The notes under the pieces are model-generated. The model saw nothing but the letters and a program-made list of their open reading frames with translations. It made no database searches and was not told the DNA's origin. From positions 248,001 through 312,000 of the forward strand of contig NZ_JAHQZR010000002.1 of the NCBI RefSeq assembly GCF_019049105.1: a stretch of DNA of 64,000 nt. Reading direction: 5' to 3'. Below, one piece after another: positions 24,409 through 32,739 of the stretch; the stretch's first letter is position 1; every line of letters begins with the position of its first letter. The stretch comes from Leucobacter chinensis (GTDB taxonomy: Bacteria; Actinomycetota; Actinomycetes; Actinomycetales; Microbacteriaceae). Position numbers and translations under genes: made by a program.

Positions 24409-25230
24409 CTAGAGAGAAAGAGTTGTGTCTCTAGTGATAACGACCGTCTCTATTCCCGGTGTGTGTAATAGGTCGAGAGCACATGATTCTGTGCAGGCTA
24501 TTAGAGTGGAACTTAGCCCAACATCAGTAACAAGCAACCATGCTCTATCCTGTGGCCATAAGAGGTGCGGCGTCTGTACATACTCGGCTGCTGGGCCTGG
24601 TGTGAGCCTTGTCCAAGGCGCTTTAGCAATCCAGCGCTGAGAGCAGAAGTCTAAAACAGACGCAGCAAAACAGACGTATGATCTGTCAGGAAGATTGGCT
24701 ACTTCCAACACATCACTTGAGGAAAGTCGGCTGGGGTCGAATGAACTCGTTAAGCCATCCCAAACTGCTGCAACACCTTTGCTCCTCTTTCGTGTGTGCA
24801 ATTTCAGAACATTCGAGATCCTCGAGAGATAAGAAGCCTGAAGCGTGCCTTCTAACGGAACGTCATATATCCAGCCGTCTGCGGCCTCGACACTTTCTTC
24901 ACGTAACCCTAGAACATCAAATGCGCTCATCGCAGGTCTAAACTCGGTTCCAAACTTTTCTGAGGTCTCAGACCACCTTACTTCTTCGTATTCATTTTGG
25001 TGTTTGACTGGTATCCTGGAATTTTCTTGCTCTATGAGTTCTGTGCGTACTCGCCCAGTCACAGGAACATGTCGTGTGAAAGGGTGCAGCACTCTAACTA
25101 AAGAATCAAATCCTGACGGGATTAGAGAACCCAGATCAAAAACACCTGGGGTGTGAGACGTACGTAGTCTGTCTTTGATCCAGTCTGCTGTGTCAGGGGA
25201 CCTAACAGCATAGTACGTGCAATCATCCAT
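24409..25230 (-). CDS. Conserved actinobacterial hypothetical protein, end of AT-rich operon
   Basis: 273 residues. The pattern PDTADWIKDRLR, GSLIPSGFDSLVRVLHP, EVRWSETSE, GTLQASYLSRISNVLKLHT and a C-terminal LLWPQDRAWLLVTDVGLSST matches a widespread actinobacterial family without known function, whose members often begin DWIxxRL and end with P-DRAW. No membrane segment or signal peptide. It lies 39 bases behind the lipoprotein gene on the same strand. An immunity or sensing role next to secreted proteins is possible but only a guess. Start ATG 25230. Confidence 0.72.
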   Translation of the reverse strand: MDDCTYYAVRSPDTADWIKDRLRTSHTPGVFDLGSLIPSGFDSLVRVLHPFTRHVPVTGRVRTELIEQENSRIPVKHQNEYEEVRWSETSEKFGTEFRPAMSAFDVLGLREESVEAADGWIYDVPLEGTLQASYLSRISNVLKLHTRKRSKGVAAVWDGLTSSFDPSRLSSSDVLEVANLPDRSYVCFAASVLDFCSQRWIAKAPWTRLTPGPAAEYVQTPHLLWPQDRAWLLVTDVGLSSTLIACTESCALDLLHTPGIETVVITRDTTLSL

Positions 25231-25269
25231 AATTCTACCTTATTCTTGCCTGTCCTTTACGTAGGGCTA

Positions 25270-25863
25270 CTATTCCTGGATGACTCCAAAGACCCACCCA
25301 ACAGTATTCATAAATTGGTCATTACTTATTTCACTTGGTTTTGGGTAAAAGAGCATGAGGGAGATCACTGAGTTCGCTTCCAATCCATACTCTGGCAACC
25401 CTATGGGTATGCTAATTCCTCCGGAATCCAGAGAGGCGAACGGGCAATTACTAATTAGCTGCTCATATTTACATTCACTAGTGAACTGAGGCGTACTCAA
25501 CGGATCTACAGATTCCACTGTTCCTGAATAGGAGGAGAGAACTAGGAGACTCGGAGTAAAATGGGACTCAATAAACAACTCATTCCCTTGGGAAAGAGAG
25601 ACCGTTGTTTGAGGGAGATTCCCATCGTTATTGAAAACAGTGTGAACTGATTTGTTTTGCCAGTCAATTGAATATGGCTCGACAGAATTCGATGCATGTG
25701 TTAATACTGGTGGCTCCTCGGGAGTTTGCCCTAAAGGCCTCAGGAGCAGCTCTTCATCCGACTGTTCAATACTTTGTTCTGGCTCCGGCTCGACGTACTT
25801 CGTACACGCTGCAACACTGACCGCCAGAAGAACGATGATCAGTGTTGCAGGTAGTTTTTTCAT
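25270..25863 (-). CDS. Lipoprotein of the secreted four-Cys operon
   Basis: Start chosen at ATG 25863: it follows the TAA of the gene before by one base and gives a textbook lipoprotein signal, MKKLPATLIIVLLAVSVAAC, with the lipobox Cys at residue 20. The frame is also open upstream but that part lies inside the previous gene. The mature 178 residues begin with a Glu-rich linker and continue as a beta-rich domain with two Cys (TSECKYEQLISNCPF). Family unknown. Placement behind two secreted proteins suggests an immunity or receptor lipoprotein, as in some bacteriocin operons. Base use is clearly more AT-rich than the core genes. Confidence 0.75.
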   Translation of the reverse strand: MKKLPATLIIVLLAVSVAACTKYVEPEPEQSIEQSDEELLLRPLGQTPEEPPVLTHASNSVEPYSIDWQNKSVHTVFNNDGNLPQTTVSLSQGNELFIESHFTPSLLVLSSYSGTVESVDPLSTPQFTSECKYEQLISNCPFASLDSGGISIPIGLPEYGLEANSVISLMLFYPKPSEISNDQFMNTVGWVFGVIQE

Positions 25864-25864
25864 A

Positions 25865-26434
25865 TTACGGTTGATGCGGACCAGCATGAACATTACAGTT
25901 GAATCGATTAGAAACGCTCGTTGTGCTACCGGTGTAATGTTTCCCTCCAATATCTACTAGGAATGACCCGACAGAGTAATAATTCTGTGAGGAGAAATCG
26001 ACACAGTTTCGTTTGAAATGCGTGGTGATACCGAACTGATTTACTTTGGAATTTATATTGCTTCCTAGGAAGTGCCACTGGTTGAACCAACCTTCTTTGT
26101 AAATACCTACAATTGCTTCCAGATAGGCTGGTTTTGCATTGCAGTCATAGATATCTGCATGTCCGGACATCTTAGTGCCGCCACTGAGATGTACATATGG
26201 AGTTCTCCCCCAGCAGTTGTAAGGATTAGTAGCTATGTTAAAAGCTCCAATCCCCTCACTCTCGGCTTCAGCTAAACCTGTTTCCGAATTTCCAGAGAAG
26301 TAGCTCTCATCAACCGTCTCTGGCATCTCGAAATCATGGATAGGGGTTGCATTTGCCGCATTCACCCCAGTTATTGCAAAAGCCGAAGCCAGTGCAGTGA
26401 CGACGAGGACTTTGATGCCTCTTCCGATATTCAT
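25865..26434 (-). CDS. Secreted four-cysteine protein B
   Basis: 189 residues from ATG 26434, where AAGGAG stands 6 bases upstream (an ATG two codons earlier touches that site). A signal peptide (VLVVTALASAFAITGVNAAN) is followed by an acidic propeptide-like stretch to about residue 65 and a mature domain from NPYNCWGRTPYV on. It has four Cys spaced 23-45-35 residues apart; protein A of the same operon has 20-47-37, so both share a fold. Rich in Tyr, Asn, Gly and His. I know no family. An exported toxin, bacteriocin-like protein or adhesin are the options. Confidence 0.75.
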   Translation of the reverse strand: MNIGRGIKVLVVTALASAFAITGVNAANATPIHDFEMPETVDESYFSGNSETGLAEAESEGIGAFNIATNPYNCWGRTPYVHLSGGTKMSGHADIYDCNAKPAYLEAIVGIYKEGWFNQWHFLGSNINSKVNQFGITTHFKRNCVDFSSQNYYSVGSFLVDIGGKHYTGSTTSVSNRFNCNVHAGPHQP

Positions 26435-26467
26435 TTCCATCTCCTTCGATAGCTTCTATCTATTTAT

Positions 26468-27127
26468 TTACCAACCACAGTTGACCGTTGTGCCGAACGT
26501 GTCAAAAATGATCGGCGTGCTGTAGTTTGCTGTTCCCACGCGCATATGGCCGGAGGAGTGAACTCGGTACCCTGTGGCATTACTGTTTTTACACGTCCAG
26601 CTGAGAGTGTTGTACCCGTAGTCACCAAGATAATGGTAAAAAACTCCAGAGTTAACCATGTTGGCGTATCCAAAAACACCGTGGTATGCGGTGATATCCA
26701 TTCTGTGTTCAACCCGGTTGAAATTCATACTGTTACATGTTGTCTCGGTGTGGTTTTTAATCTGTTGACCAGATCGTGTGATCCAAACGTGCATGCCACA
26801 GTTTGAGGGGTAAGCGAATGGTTCAAAACCTTCTGATTGACTAGCGCTCTCCGGCTGGTAAGGGGCGTATCCGTGATACATCACTTCTTCACCTGATTCC
26901 GAGAGTTCACCATAACGTTCTAGAGCATGTAGACGCACGTGGTCTTCATTGATGAGATTAATAGCATCTTCAACGGACTCAACAGAAGCTTCTGTGCGGT
27001 GACTTGAGCCATCATCCGCTTGAGCAGACGTAGCGCTTATGGTCAAACTTATTAAGACCAAACCAAAAGCTAGCGAGAGCATTCGGAAAGCAGAGGGGAA
27101 ATCCCTCTGTACAAAAAACATCTTCAT
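26468..27127 (-). CDS. Secreted four-cysteine protein A
   Basis: 219 residues from ATG 27127, with GAGGTGG well placed upstream. Signal peptide with cleavage near ISATSAQA-DD, an acidic propeptide-like region (SVEDAINLINEDHVRLHALE), then a Cys-stabilised domain from YPSNCGMHVWIT to the end TVNCGW. Four Cys spaced 20-47-37, matching protein B. The domain is rich in His, Tyr, Asn and Ser and probably all-beta. It is first in the operon A-B-lipoprotein-(24409 gene). Low GC against the core genome points to horizontal origin. No known family; function open. Confidence 0.75.
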   Translation of the reverse strand: MKMFFVQRDFPSAFRMLSLAFGLVLISLTISATSAQADDGSSHRTEASVESVEDAINLINEDHVRLHALERYGELSESGEEVMYHGYAPYQPESASQSEGFEPFAYPSNCGMHVWITRSGQQIKNHTETTCNSMNFNRVEHRMDITAYHGVFGYANMVNSGVFYHYLGDYGYNTLSWTCKNSNATGYRVHSSGHMRVGTANYSTPIIFDTFGTTVNCGW

Positions 27128-27185
27128 TTATCCCACCTCATCTATTTAACTCCCGAAAACCGAGATATCTTATATTCGAAGGTTG

Positions 27186-27203
27186 TTAAGAAAGCTTACT
27201 TAA
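27186..27203. promoter_or_regulatory. ttaag-N8-cttaa palindrome upstream of the secreted-protein operon
   Basis: ttaag (27186-27190) and cttaa (27199-27203) with an 8-base spacer, about 60 bases in front of secreted protein A. The same core and spacing are inside the larger palindrome before the butyrolactone receptor gene (30464-30489). A TATAAG -10-like box lies between it and the gene. A shared regulator is possible; not shown. Confidence 0.45.
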
Positions 27204-28755
27204 TATTGACAACGTAACCACCCTTCGCCCCGCTCGTTACACATTTGTTACAACCCCATGAGATATCGCGACGGGCCACTACTACAAATGCGTCCTACGC
27301 CCACAGATCTTTTCCTGTTCAACCACTACGACAACCATCATCAGCCGAACAGCAATCGAAGCCACAGAGGTTTCAAATCAGTAACTTCCGTAGCTATCTA
27401 TTTAGCCGACTTTTCGAAAAGAGGGTATGCAACGATCAGGTGTGTAACCCCATAGCATCGGAGGCACCGGACCTCATCACTTCGCAAACGGTCGCTCTCA
27501 CGACTTCGTACACAGCTGCCAAAGCGGGCTACAACATTAGCCTCTTGCAAGAGTGAAGAGCCCCGGGACATCTTCTCCACGTCCCCAGAACAACGCCTGA
27601 TTGTCGTACTATTTGCATATCCAGTACTTGTCCGGGTTCGACAGATGCACCCATGGATTGCTTGAGAATTCACATATCGGCCGCTCACCCGGATCGTGAC
27701 AAGTGGCAGCAGGAAAGAGAACACCACCCCGCCCGAACGCGGAGCAGCCAGGAGGAACTCGCCACAGGTATTCGAAGGAAAATGCTCACGGCAACCAACA
27801 CTTATTGGGAGCTTCGACATGGATGCCTGGAAGTCCAGTTGATGATTCTCCCGTGTCAGCTTCACGGTCACTCCGCGCTGGCACCGCTCAACAATTTCAA
27901 CATCTGCCTCACTGTGCGTCACACGTCCGTCCTTAATAACCACCAGATCAGAGCGATGAGCATCCGAAGCCGTATGCCCCGTTTAGCAAGTTAGGGTGTA
28001 GCTCTCACTTCCAGTACTATGAGCGGAATCCTTTCTACAGCTGGCGCATGCTCCAGTAGCTCCCACGCCGCGCCCAGGGTAGTATATGACAATGCTTATC
28101 GCGCCGAGACGGTGATTACAATGTTCCCCGAAACTTACTGATGCGTTTCTGTAACTGTGCTAGCGTTGCCGACGCGCTTGCATCTAGGAATCTGATGAGC
28201 GCCAGATTGGATCGTTCGTTTTTGCCTTTGGTACTGGGGTGTCAAGGGATTCCCGTGATCGGCGCCTGCCCCTTCGAAGCTAAAATATATCGACCGCTCC
28301 AATCGCGTCCTGGCGAAGTTGGTTAAAGGCATACGATTTATCCGACAATAGTTCCTCGGTCGGCCCTACTCATCCATGGCACGTTTGAGCACCTTCTTTG
28401 CGTCGGTGCTATTCTCGCTACGTGCACACGCTTTAGTGCCCACATCGAAACGTGATGCATCATCAATGAAGCTGGTACATAGTCACCATTGTCATATCTG
28501 TCAGCTACACTTAACTCCCATAACGATATCCCGTCACCCGCACGAACGGAATATACGACGACTTGGAGCGTTTCTTTGACACGCATCAATTTGCCCGAGA
28601 CTGACTAAAAGCCTCGCGATAGTCGCGACAGAGAGAATCCTTTCTCCGGGGAAATGATCTTGCAGGACCACTTCGTGATGCATGAGCGCGGCCGGTAATC
28701 CCATCAATCAGTGCGCAGTTTTCTGCGAATATGCACGAGCTCACTAATAACGTCG
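27204..28755. other. 1.5 kb without a recognisable gene
   Basis: Frames of 60-180 codons exist on both strands, the longest on the minus strand at 27398-27943 (starts MVIKDGRVTHSEADVEIVER). None has a domain I know, a clear ribosome site, or a length that would make chance unlikely. Minus-strand pieces around 28135-28332 (SIYFSFEGAGADHGNPLTPQ) and 28338-28589 (VVYSVRAGDGISLWELSV) look like scraps of old genes or transposons. I read it as decayed insertion-rich DNA. Confidence 0.4.
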
Positions 28756-29987
28756 GTTTCTAGCGGTCAGTGCAACAGTATCTCTTCTAAGACCTCGGCC
28801 GGCTTCGCGAACGCTAACCGTTTCCGGGGCCGGTCATTCATCTCCCACTCAACATAATCGAGATCTGCCTGACTGAACACACTCAGATCAGTGCCCTTGG
28901 GGAAATACTCACGCAGCAACCCATTCGTGTTCTCATTCGTCGGCCGCTGCCAGGGCGAGCGCGGGTCACAAAAGAACACATCAATATCAGCCCCCATAGC
29001 GACTTCTTGATGCTTACTCATCTCTTTACCCTGGTCCCAAGTGAGGGTACGACGAAGCACATCAGGCAACTCTTTCATCTTCGCGATAAGCCCTTCAGTG
29101 ACCGCTTCTACCCGCGGTAACGAAGGGTCTAACCAAACAAGGAATAGATAGTTCGAATACCGTTCAACGACCGTCCCGATAGCACTCTTGCCATCTTTCC
29201 CGACAATCAAGTCACCTTCCCAATGCCCAGGAACAGCCCGATCAAGTGCTTCTGCGGGACGGTCAACAATGTTCACCATCCCAGCAATCCGGCCTTGCCT
29301 AGACTGGCCAGAACGATGACTGTGTCGAATCTTCCTCCCAGTACGAACCCGAACCTCAAGCTCGCGTTTGAGCCCACCCCTGGCAAGGAGATAGATCGCT
29401 TGATAGATCGTTTCGTGTGACACTCGCATCTCCGGCTGATCCGGAAACTCGCGATGTAGCCTGCCCACAACCTGTTCCGGTGACCGCTTCAACGATAGTT
29501 CAACCTCCACAAAACGCCGTAACCGCGGGTTCGTTACCAGCTTCGACGGTTTCGGTCTGCGGGCACGCTGAAACGTTTGCGATTGCGCCTGTGTTGCCCG
29601 ATACCTCGGCCTACGAGCCCGTTCAGAAGAAAAGAAACCGTTCCGCCGAATCTCACGACTCACCGTTGACGGGGCACGCCCCAACTTCCTCGCGATCTCA
29701 CGAATCCCAGCCTTTGCCGTCCATAACGCCTGAATCTCGATACGCTCCTCGAACGATAACGACGACACCCGGGCTGCTCTTCGTGGTCGCACCCCGCCCT
29801 GCGAATGAATATGCGACAAGATCGCGGCCTCGCTCTTGTCAACCCGTTCACCAATCAAGCGTGCGGTGAAACCAGCAGCTCGCATATCCCAGATCGTGTT
29901 CACATGCTCAGCAAGCATGTTCCTCGAGAACTTCATGTCAGTGTCCACCCTTGTATTGTCTCGGGTGTTGCACCCACCGTTAGAACC
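28756..29987 (-). mobile_element. IS30-family insertion sequence, apparently intact
   Basis: About 1.23 kb. Imperfect terminal inverted repeats: the left end, ttctagcggtcagtgcaaca (28758-28777), faces the complement of gtgttgcacccaccgttaga (29965-29984), with four mismatches over 21 bases. The left repeat overlaps the stop codon of the transposase, as often in compact IS30 elements. The direct target repeat is not evident. It stands between the orphan stretch and the butyrolactone cassette. Confidence 0.82.
28767..29948 (-). CDS. IS30-family transposase
   Basis: 393 residues, full length for the family. The N-terminal HTH is LSFEERIEIQALWTAKAGIR with REIARKLGRAPSTVSREIRR, the DDE core has HWEGDLIVG (first Asp), LTWDQGKEM (second Asp) and RPTNENTNGLLREYFPKG (Glu), the IS30 signature. 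It has no internal stop or frameshift, so this copy may still be active, unlike the two other insertion elements in the window. It could have helped to move the neighbouring butyrolactone cassette. Confidence 0.95.
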   Translation of the reverse strand: MDTDMKFSRNMLAEHVNTIWDMRAAGFTARLIGERVDKSEAAILSHIHSQGGVRPRRAARVSSLSFEERIEIQALWTAKAGIREIARKLGRAPSTVSREIRRNGFFSSERARRPRYRATQAQSQTFQRARRPKPSKLVTNPRLRRFVEVELSLKRSPEQVVGRLHREFPDQPEMRVSHETIYQAIYLLARGGLKRELEVRVRTGRKIRHSHRSGQSRQGRIAGMVNIVDRPAEALDRAVPGHWEGDLIVGKDGKSAIGTVVERYSNYLFLVWLDPSLPRVEAVTEGLIAKMKELPDVLRRTLTWDQGKEMSKHQEVAMGADIDVFFCDPRSPWQRPTNENTNGLLREYFPKGTDLSVFSQADLDYVEWEMNDRPRKRLAFAKPAEVLEEILLH

Positions 29988-30463
29988 CGCGACTTCTCAC
30001 CCGTTCTTCCTGACCGCTTGCTTGGGGTCGCTAGATAGGAGGCCAAGAGCAGCCGCGGATTCATGCACTGCACCGGAGACGTATTTTATAGAAGACGCTC
30101 CTGCAGATCTTCATCGATTTACAGAGCTGGGACACAGATAACGCGTTGGGTTGAGCCCGGCCGTAGTTGATGATTTTGGGCCTGAGGCCTGGTGAAGACG
30201 GAGCTACCCATACTTCAAAGGGAGCTATCACACTCCGGACTGTGCCAGGTGGCGGCTGTAAAATCTGTGCACGATGTGTTGAGACATGATGTCACCGATG
30301 CTATGAGATTCGGCGTCTCCGATGTTGTGAAATTACACATCTGATCGTCACTACTTCACTTTCCGAACCATCGACTTAACAGTCACCCAAGACACTGACG
30401 CCTAGCAGTCAACAGCAAAGGCCTTATTGGAACACGAAGGTGTAGGATCAAAGGTCCAGGATC
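29988..30463. other. Non-coding stretch in front of the butyrolactone operon
   Basis: Nearly 480 bases without a credible gene. It contains three consecutive 24-base imperfect repeats (30273-30344) and, at its right end, the operator of the receptor gene. Parts look like old insertion-element ends. Confidence 0.4.
30273..30344. repeat. Three tandem 24-base imperfect repeats starting gatg
   Basis: Units at 30273-30296, 30297-30320 and 30321-30344 each begin gatg(t/c), share tgaga or tgaaa near the middle and the first two end in c-c after gtc/tct. Such short-period repeats are found at the ends of some transposons and as binding sites. It could be the end of a lost element or a binding array. 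Confidence 0.5.
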
Positions 30464-30489
30464 TAATTTAAGTGTCTAAGCTTAAATTA
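30464..30489. promoter_or_regulatory. Perfect 9-8-9 palindrome, candidate butyrolactone-receptor operator
   Basis: taatttaag (30464-30472) and cttaaatta (30481-30489) are exact reverse complements with spacer tgtctaag, ending 20 bases before the receptor start. The 26-base size and place fit the autoregulatory elements bound by ScbR/ArpA-type receptors, though the bases differ from the Streptomyces consensus. Confidence 0.7.
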
Positions 30490-30509
30490 TTCCGGGTAAG
30501 GAGCCTCAA

Positions 30510-31133
30510 ATGAACAAAACCCATGAATCCTTTCATAAGCAGCAGCGTGGTCTTGAAACCCGGGCAACCCTGCTCGAGTCAGCGGGCATCGTATTCTCGC
30601 AAATGAAATACGATAAGGCGAAACTCAGATTTATAAGCGAGCAAGCTGGCATTAGCTTAGGCTCTCTTTATTTTCATTTTGGCAATAAAGACGACATCGC
30701 AGCAGCCGTTCTCGATGCCCAGCAAGAAGCAATGACCGGGGTCTTATCTGAAGTTGTACAGACCGAGACGCCACATTTGGAGCAGCTCTTAACGCTCCTG
30801 GAAAGAATGGCGACGCTTATTGCAACAAATACGATAGTACAAGCTGGAATCAGCCTCGTTCAATCGCTACCAGACGAGTTGCGGAATAGAGGGTATACAT
30901 CCTATGAAGAGTGGCAAACTGTGACCGAGACAATGATCCAAACCGGACAAGAAGATGGTTCAATTACTACTATAGCCTCAGCCACAGAGCTGGCAGAGGT
31001 TATTAATGAACTGTTCGTAGGCGCTCAGGTCATGGCTGGCATGAAAGATAACTGGGTTTCACTGCCAGATCGGATAAAACGGGCCCGGCCACATATAACC
31101 CAGTTTTTATCTCCTGAACACTCTCAAATCTGA
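30510..31133 (+). CDS. Gamma-butyrolactone receptor-type TetR regulator (ArpA/ScbR family)
   Basis: 207 residues from ATG 30510 with AAGGAG upstream. The N-terminal domain has the receptor-family pattern QRGLETRATLLESAGIVFSQ and FISEQAGISLGSLYFHFGNK (ScbR/ArpA proteins read ...TRATLLEAA...F... and ...KGALYFHF.SK). The C-terminal ligand domain is complete (ISLVQSLPDELRNRGYTSYEE, INELFVGAQVMAGMKDNW). Such receptors hold their targets shut until the lactone binds. It is followed after 4 bases by an AfsA-type synthase, the classic partner. A palindrome just upstream suggests autoregulation. AT-rich compared with the core genome. Confidence 0.85.
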   Translation: MNKTHESFHKQQRGLETRATLLESAGIVFSQMKYDKAKLRFISEQAGISLGSLYFHFGNKDDIAAAVLDAQQEAMTGVLSEVVQTETPHLEQLLTLLERMATLIATNTIVQAGISLVQSLPDELRNRGYTSYEEWQTVTETMIQTGQEDGSITTIASATELAEVINELFVGAQVMAGMKDNWVSLPDRIKRARPHITQFLSPEHSQI

Positions 31134-31137
31134 GTTC

Positions 31138-31920
31138 ATGTCAGAATTTTCAGCGCTCTCCCCCGAGTCAGCACATAAACAGAATCGTGAAAATTTATGG
31201 TTACGAGAAGTAAGCGGACAAGAGGAAGGAGCGCTTTCCTTTCTTTTTAAGGTACCGGAGTCCGTCGATATTGGAGTTGCAGATTATATCGAAGTTCAGC
31301 GACAAGCCACCCACACATTTGCGCACTCAATATTAAGCATTCCCCTGAACTATGCCTCCATCATGAGAAACACTTCGATTGAATTGACATCCTCAGTTAC
31401 TCAGGCGAGACATTTGCCCAGAGAAGGAATAGTCACTGTTAAAGAGCAGAGCACTGGTACCCAAAGCATCTCTAAAACCGATAAGAATTTTGTGACCCTC
31501 TTCGAGGCTGGTAAACGTATTGCTGGGGGCAATATCATGGGGCGATACCTGCCTCAGAACGTCTATAAACGGCTTAGAAGCTCACTAATTGGGACGCAAC
31601 ACATAACGGATGTAATATCAGCTGAGCCCTTGGTAGAGGTAAATGCCTCACTTGGCGAATTCAGTGGAAATCCGATGCTGGATGACCATGAAGTGGACCA
31701 CCTTCCAGGAATGGCTGTGGTCTGGTTCGTCGAGGAGATTCTTCGGCGCGATGTTCCTTCTGCTAGGTTGCAAAGTTTATCTATTAATTTTTCCGGCTTT
31801 ATCGAGAAACATTATCCTTCACGGCTTAATCTAAGCGCCAGTTCCGATGAATTCCATGGGTCCGTTGCACAGCATGGCAGAATGTGCACCAAATTCTCTG
31901 GTTCTTTTATCCCGTATTGA
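31138..31920 (+). CDS. AfsA/ScbA-type A-factor (gamma-butyrolactone) synthase
   Basis: 260 residues with the two A-factor hotdog domains: first about 10-140 (SPESAHKQNRENLWL, then YIEVQRQATHTFAHSILSIP), second about 165-255 with DDHEVDHLPGMAVVWFVEE (182-200), matching the DHPxDHVPGM region of AfsA. AfsA joins a beta-ketoacyl-ACP chain to dihydroxyacetone phosphate, the committed step to butyrolactone autoinducers. Its ATG is 4 bases behind the receptor stop, so receptor and synthase are co-translated, unlike the divergent order common in Streptomyces. A butenolide or related signal cannot be excluded. Confidence 0.85.
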   Translation: MSEFSALSPESAHKQNRENLWLREVSGQEEGALSFLFKVPESVDIGVADYIEVQRQATHTFAHSILSIPLNYASIMRNTSIELTSSVTQARHLPREGIVTVKEQSTGTQSISKTDKNFVTLFEAGKRIAGGNIMGRYLPQNVYKRLRSSLIGTQHITDVISAEPLVEVNASLGEFSGNPMLDDHEVDHLPGMAVVWFVEEILRRDVPSARLQSLSINFSGFIEKHYPSRLNLSASSDEFHGSVAQHGRMCTKFSGSFIPY

Positions 31921-31932
31921 GAAAGGTTCAAA

Positions 31933-32739
31933 ATGCTACATGCTGAGACTAAAAGAGTGAAGGTAGCATTGATCACTGGTGCGTCCGGTGGTATCGGTGC
32001 ATCAGTGTCTAAAACCTTTAGCGCGAAAGGATATGTGATAATTGCCCACTATGGTTCTCGTACTTCGAAAGCAAATGAGGTTGCGCGAGATATCGAGGCC
32101 TCAGGTGGTATCTGCTACCTTGTCTCATCCGATCTAAGCACAGACACGGGTGTTAGTGACTTAATAGATCGTGTAAAAAAAATTCTTTCAGAGAATCCTA
32201 CATACCATCTATCAACCCTGATAAACAACGCAGCCAAGTTGCTTAGCCCATCGTTTGCTGAGACTGAGTACTCGGATTTTGATAGCTATATTGCTGTGAA
32301 TACGAAAGCTCCGTTTTTTCTCACACAAGGGTTGATTGAAAACATGTCGACCGGGGCTTGCATCGTGAATGTGTCCTCCGCCTCTGCTCATTTTTCAAGC
32401 CCTGGCGACATAACATATGCGATCAGTAAAGCGGCACTTGAGTCTCTGACGCGTAATCTCGCCGAATTATTGGCTCCCAGAGGTATTCGCGTTAACGCAG
32501 TCATACCAGGTTTCACTGACAATGGACATCCTGGTTTCGACAAGAAGCCTGTTCTTGAGTACATGTCAACCTTTTCGGTTCTAGGGGGAGTTTCTGAGCC
32601 AGAGACTGTTGCTGACGCGATATTTTTCTTAGCCTCAGATAAATCAAAACGAACAACTGGCACGTTCCTCGATGTTTCTGGAGGGAGCATACTAGGTGCA
32701 CGAGCTGGGCGAAAACATTCTGTGAAAGAACTACTTTAG
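31933..32739 (+). CDS. SDR-family reductase of the butyrolactone cassette
   Basis: 268 residues. Classical SDR features: TGASGGIG (15-22), INNAA (97-101), catalytic Ser149/150 in VNVSSAS and Tyr162-x-x-x-Lys166 in YAISK. It starts 12 bases after the synthase with GAGAAAGG in front. In butyrolactone pathways an SDR or related reductase (BarS1, ScbB, JadW2) sets the 6-keto/6-hydroxy state of the signal, so I infer that job here. The C-terminus (GGSILGARAGRKHSVKELL) is slightly extended. The three genes seem to be a complete signal production and sensing unit. Confidence 0.82.
   Translation: MLHAETKRVKVALITGASGGIGASVSKTFSAKGYVIIAHYGSRTSKANEVARDIEASGGICYLVSSDLSTDTGVSDLIDRVKKILSENPTYHLSTLINNAAKLLSPSFAETEYSDFDSYIAVNTKAPFFLTQGLIENMSTGACIVNVSSASAHFSSPGDITYAISKAALESLTRNLAELLAPRGIRVNAVIPGFTDNGHPGFDKKPVLEYMSTFSVLGGVSEPETVADAIFFLASDKSKRTTGTFLDVSGGSILGARAGRKHSVKELL

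Noticed and set aside
27398-27943. 181-codon minus-strand frame in the orphan region
   Set aside because: No domain, no ribosome site, high Arg/Ser/Cys content, and equal-quality frames on the other strand. Kept only as part of the orphan-region note.
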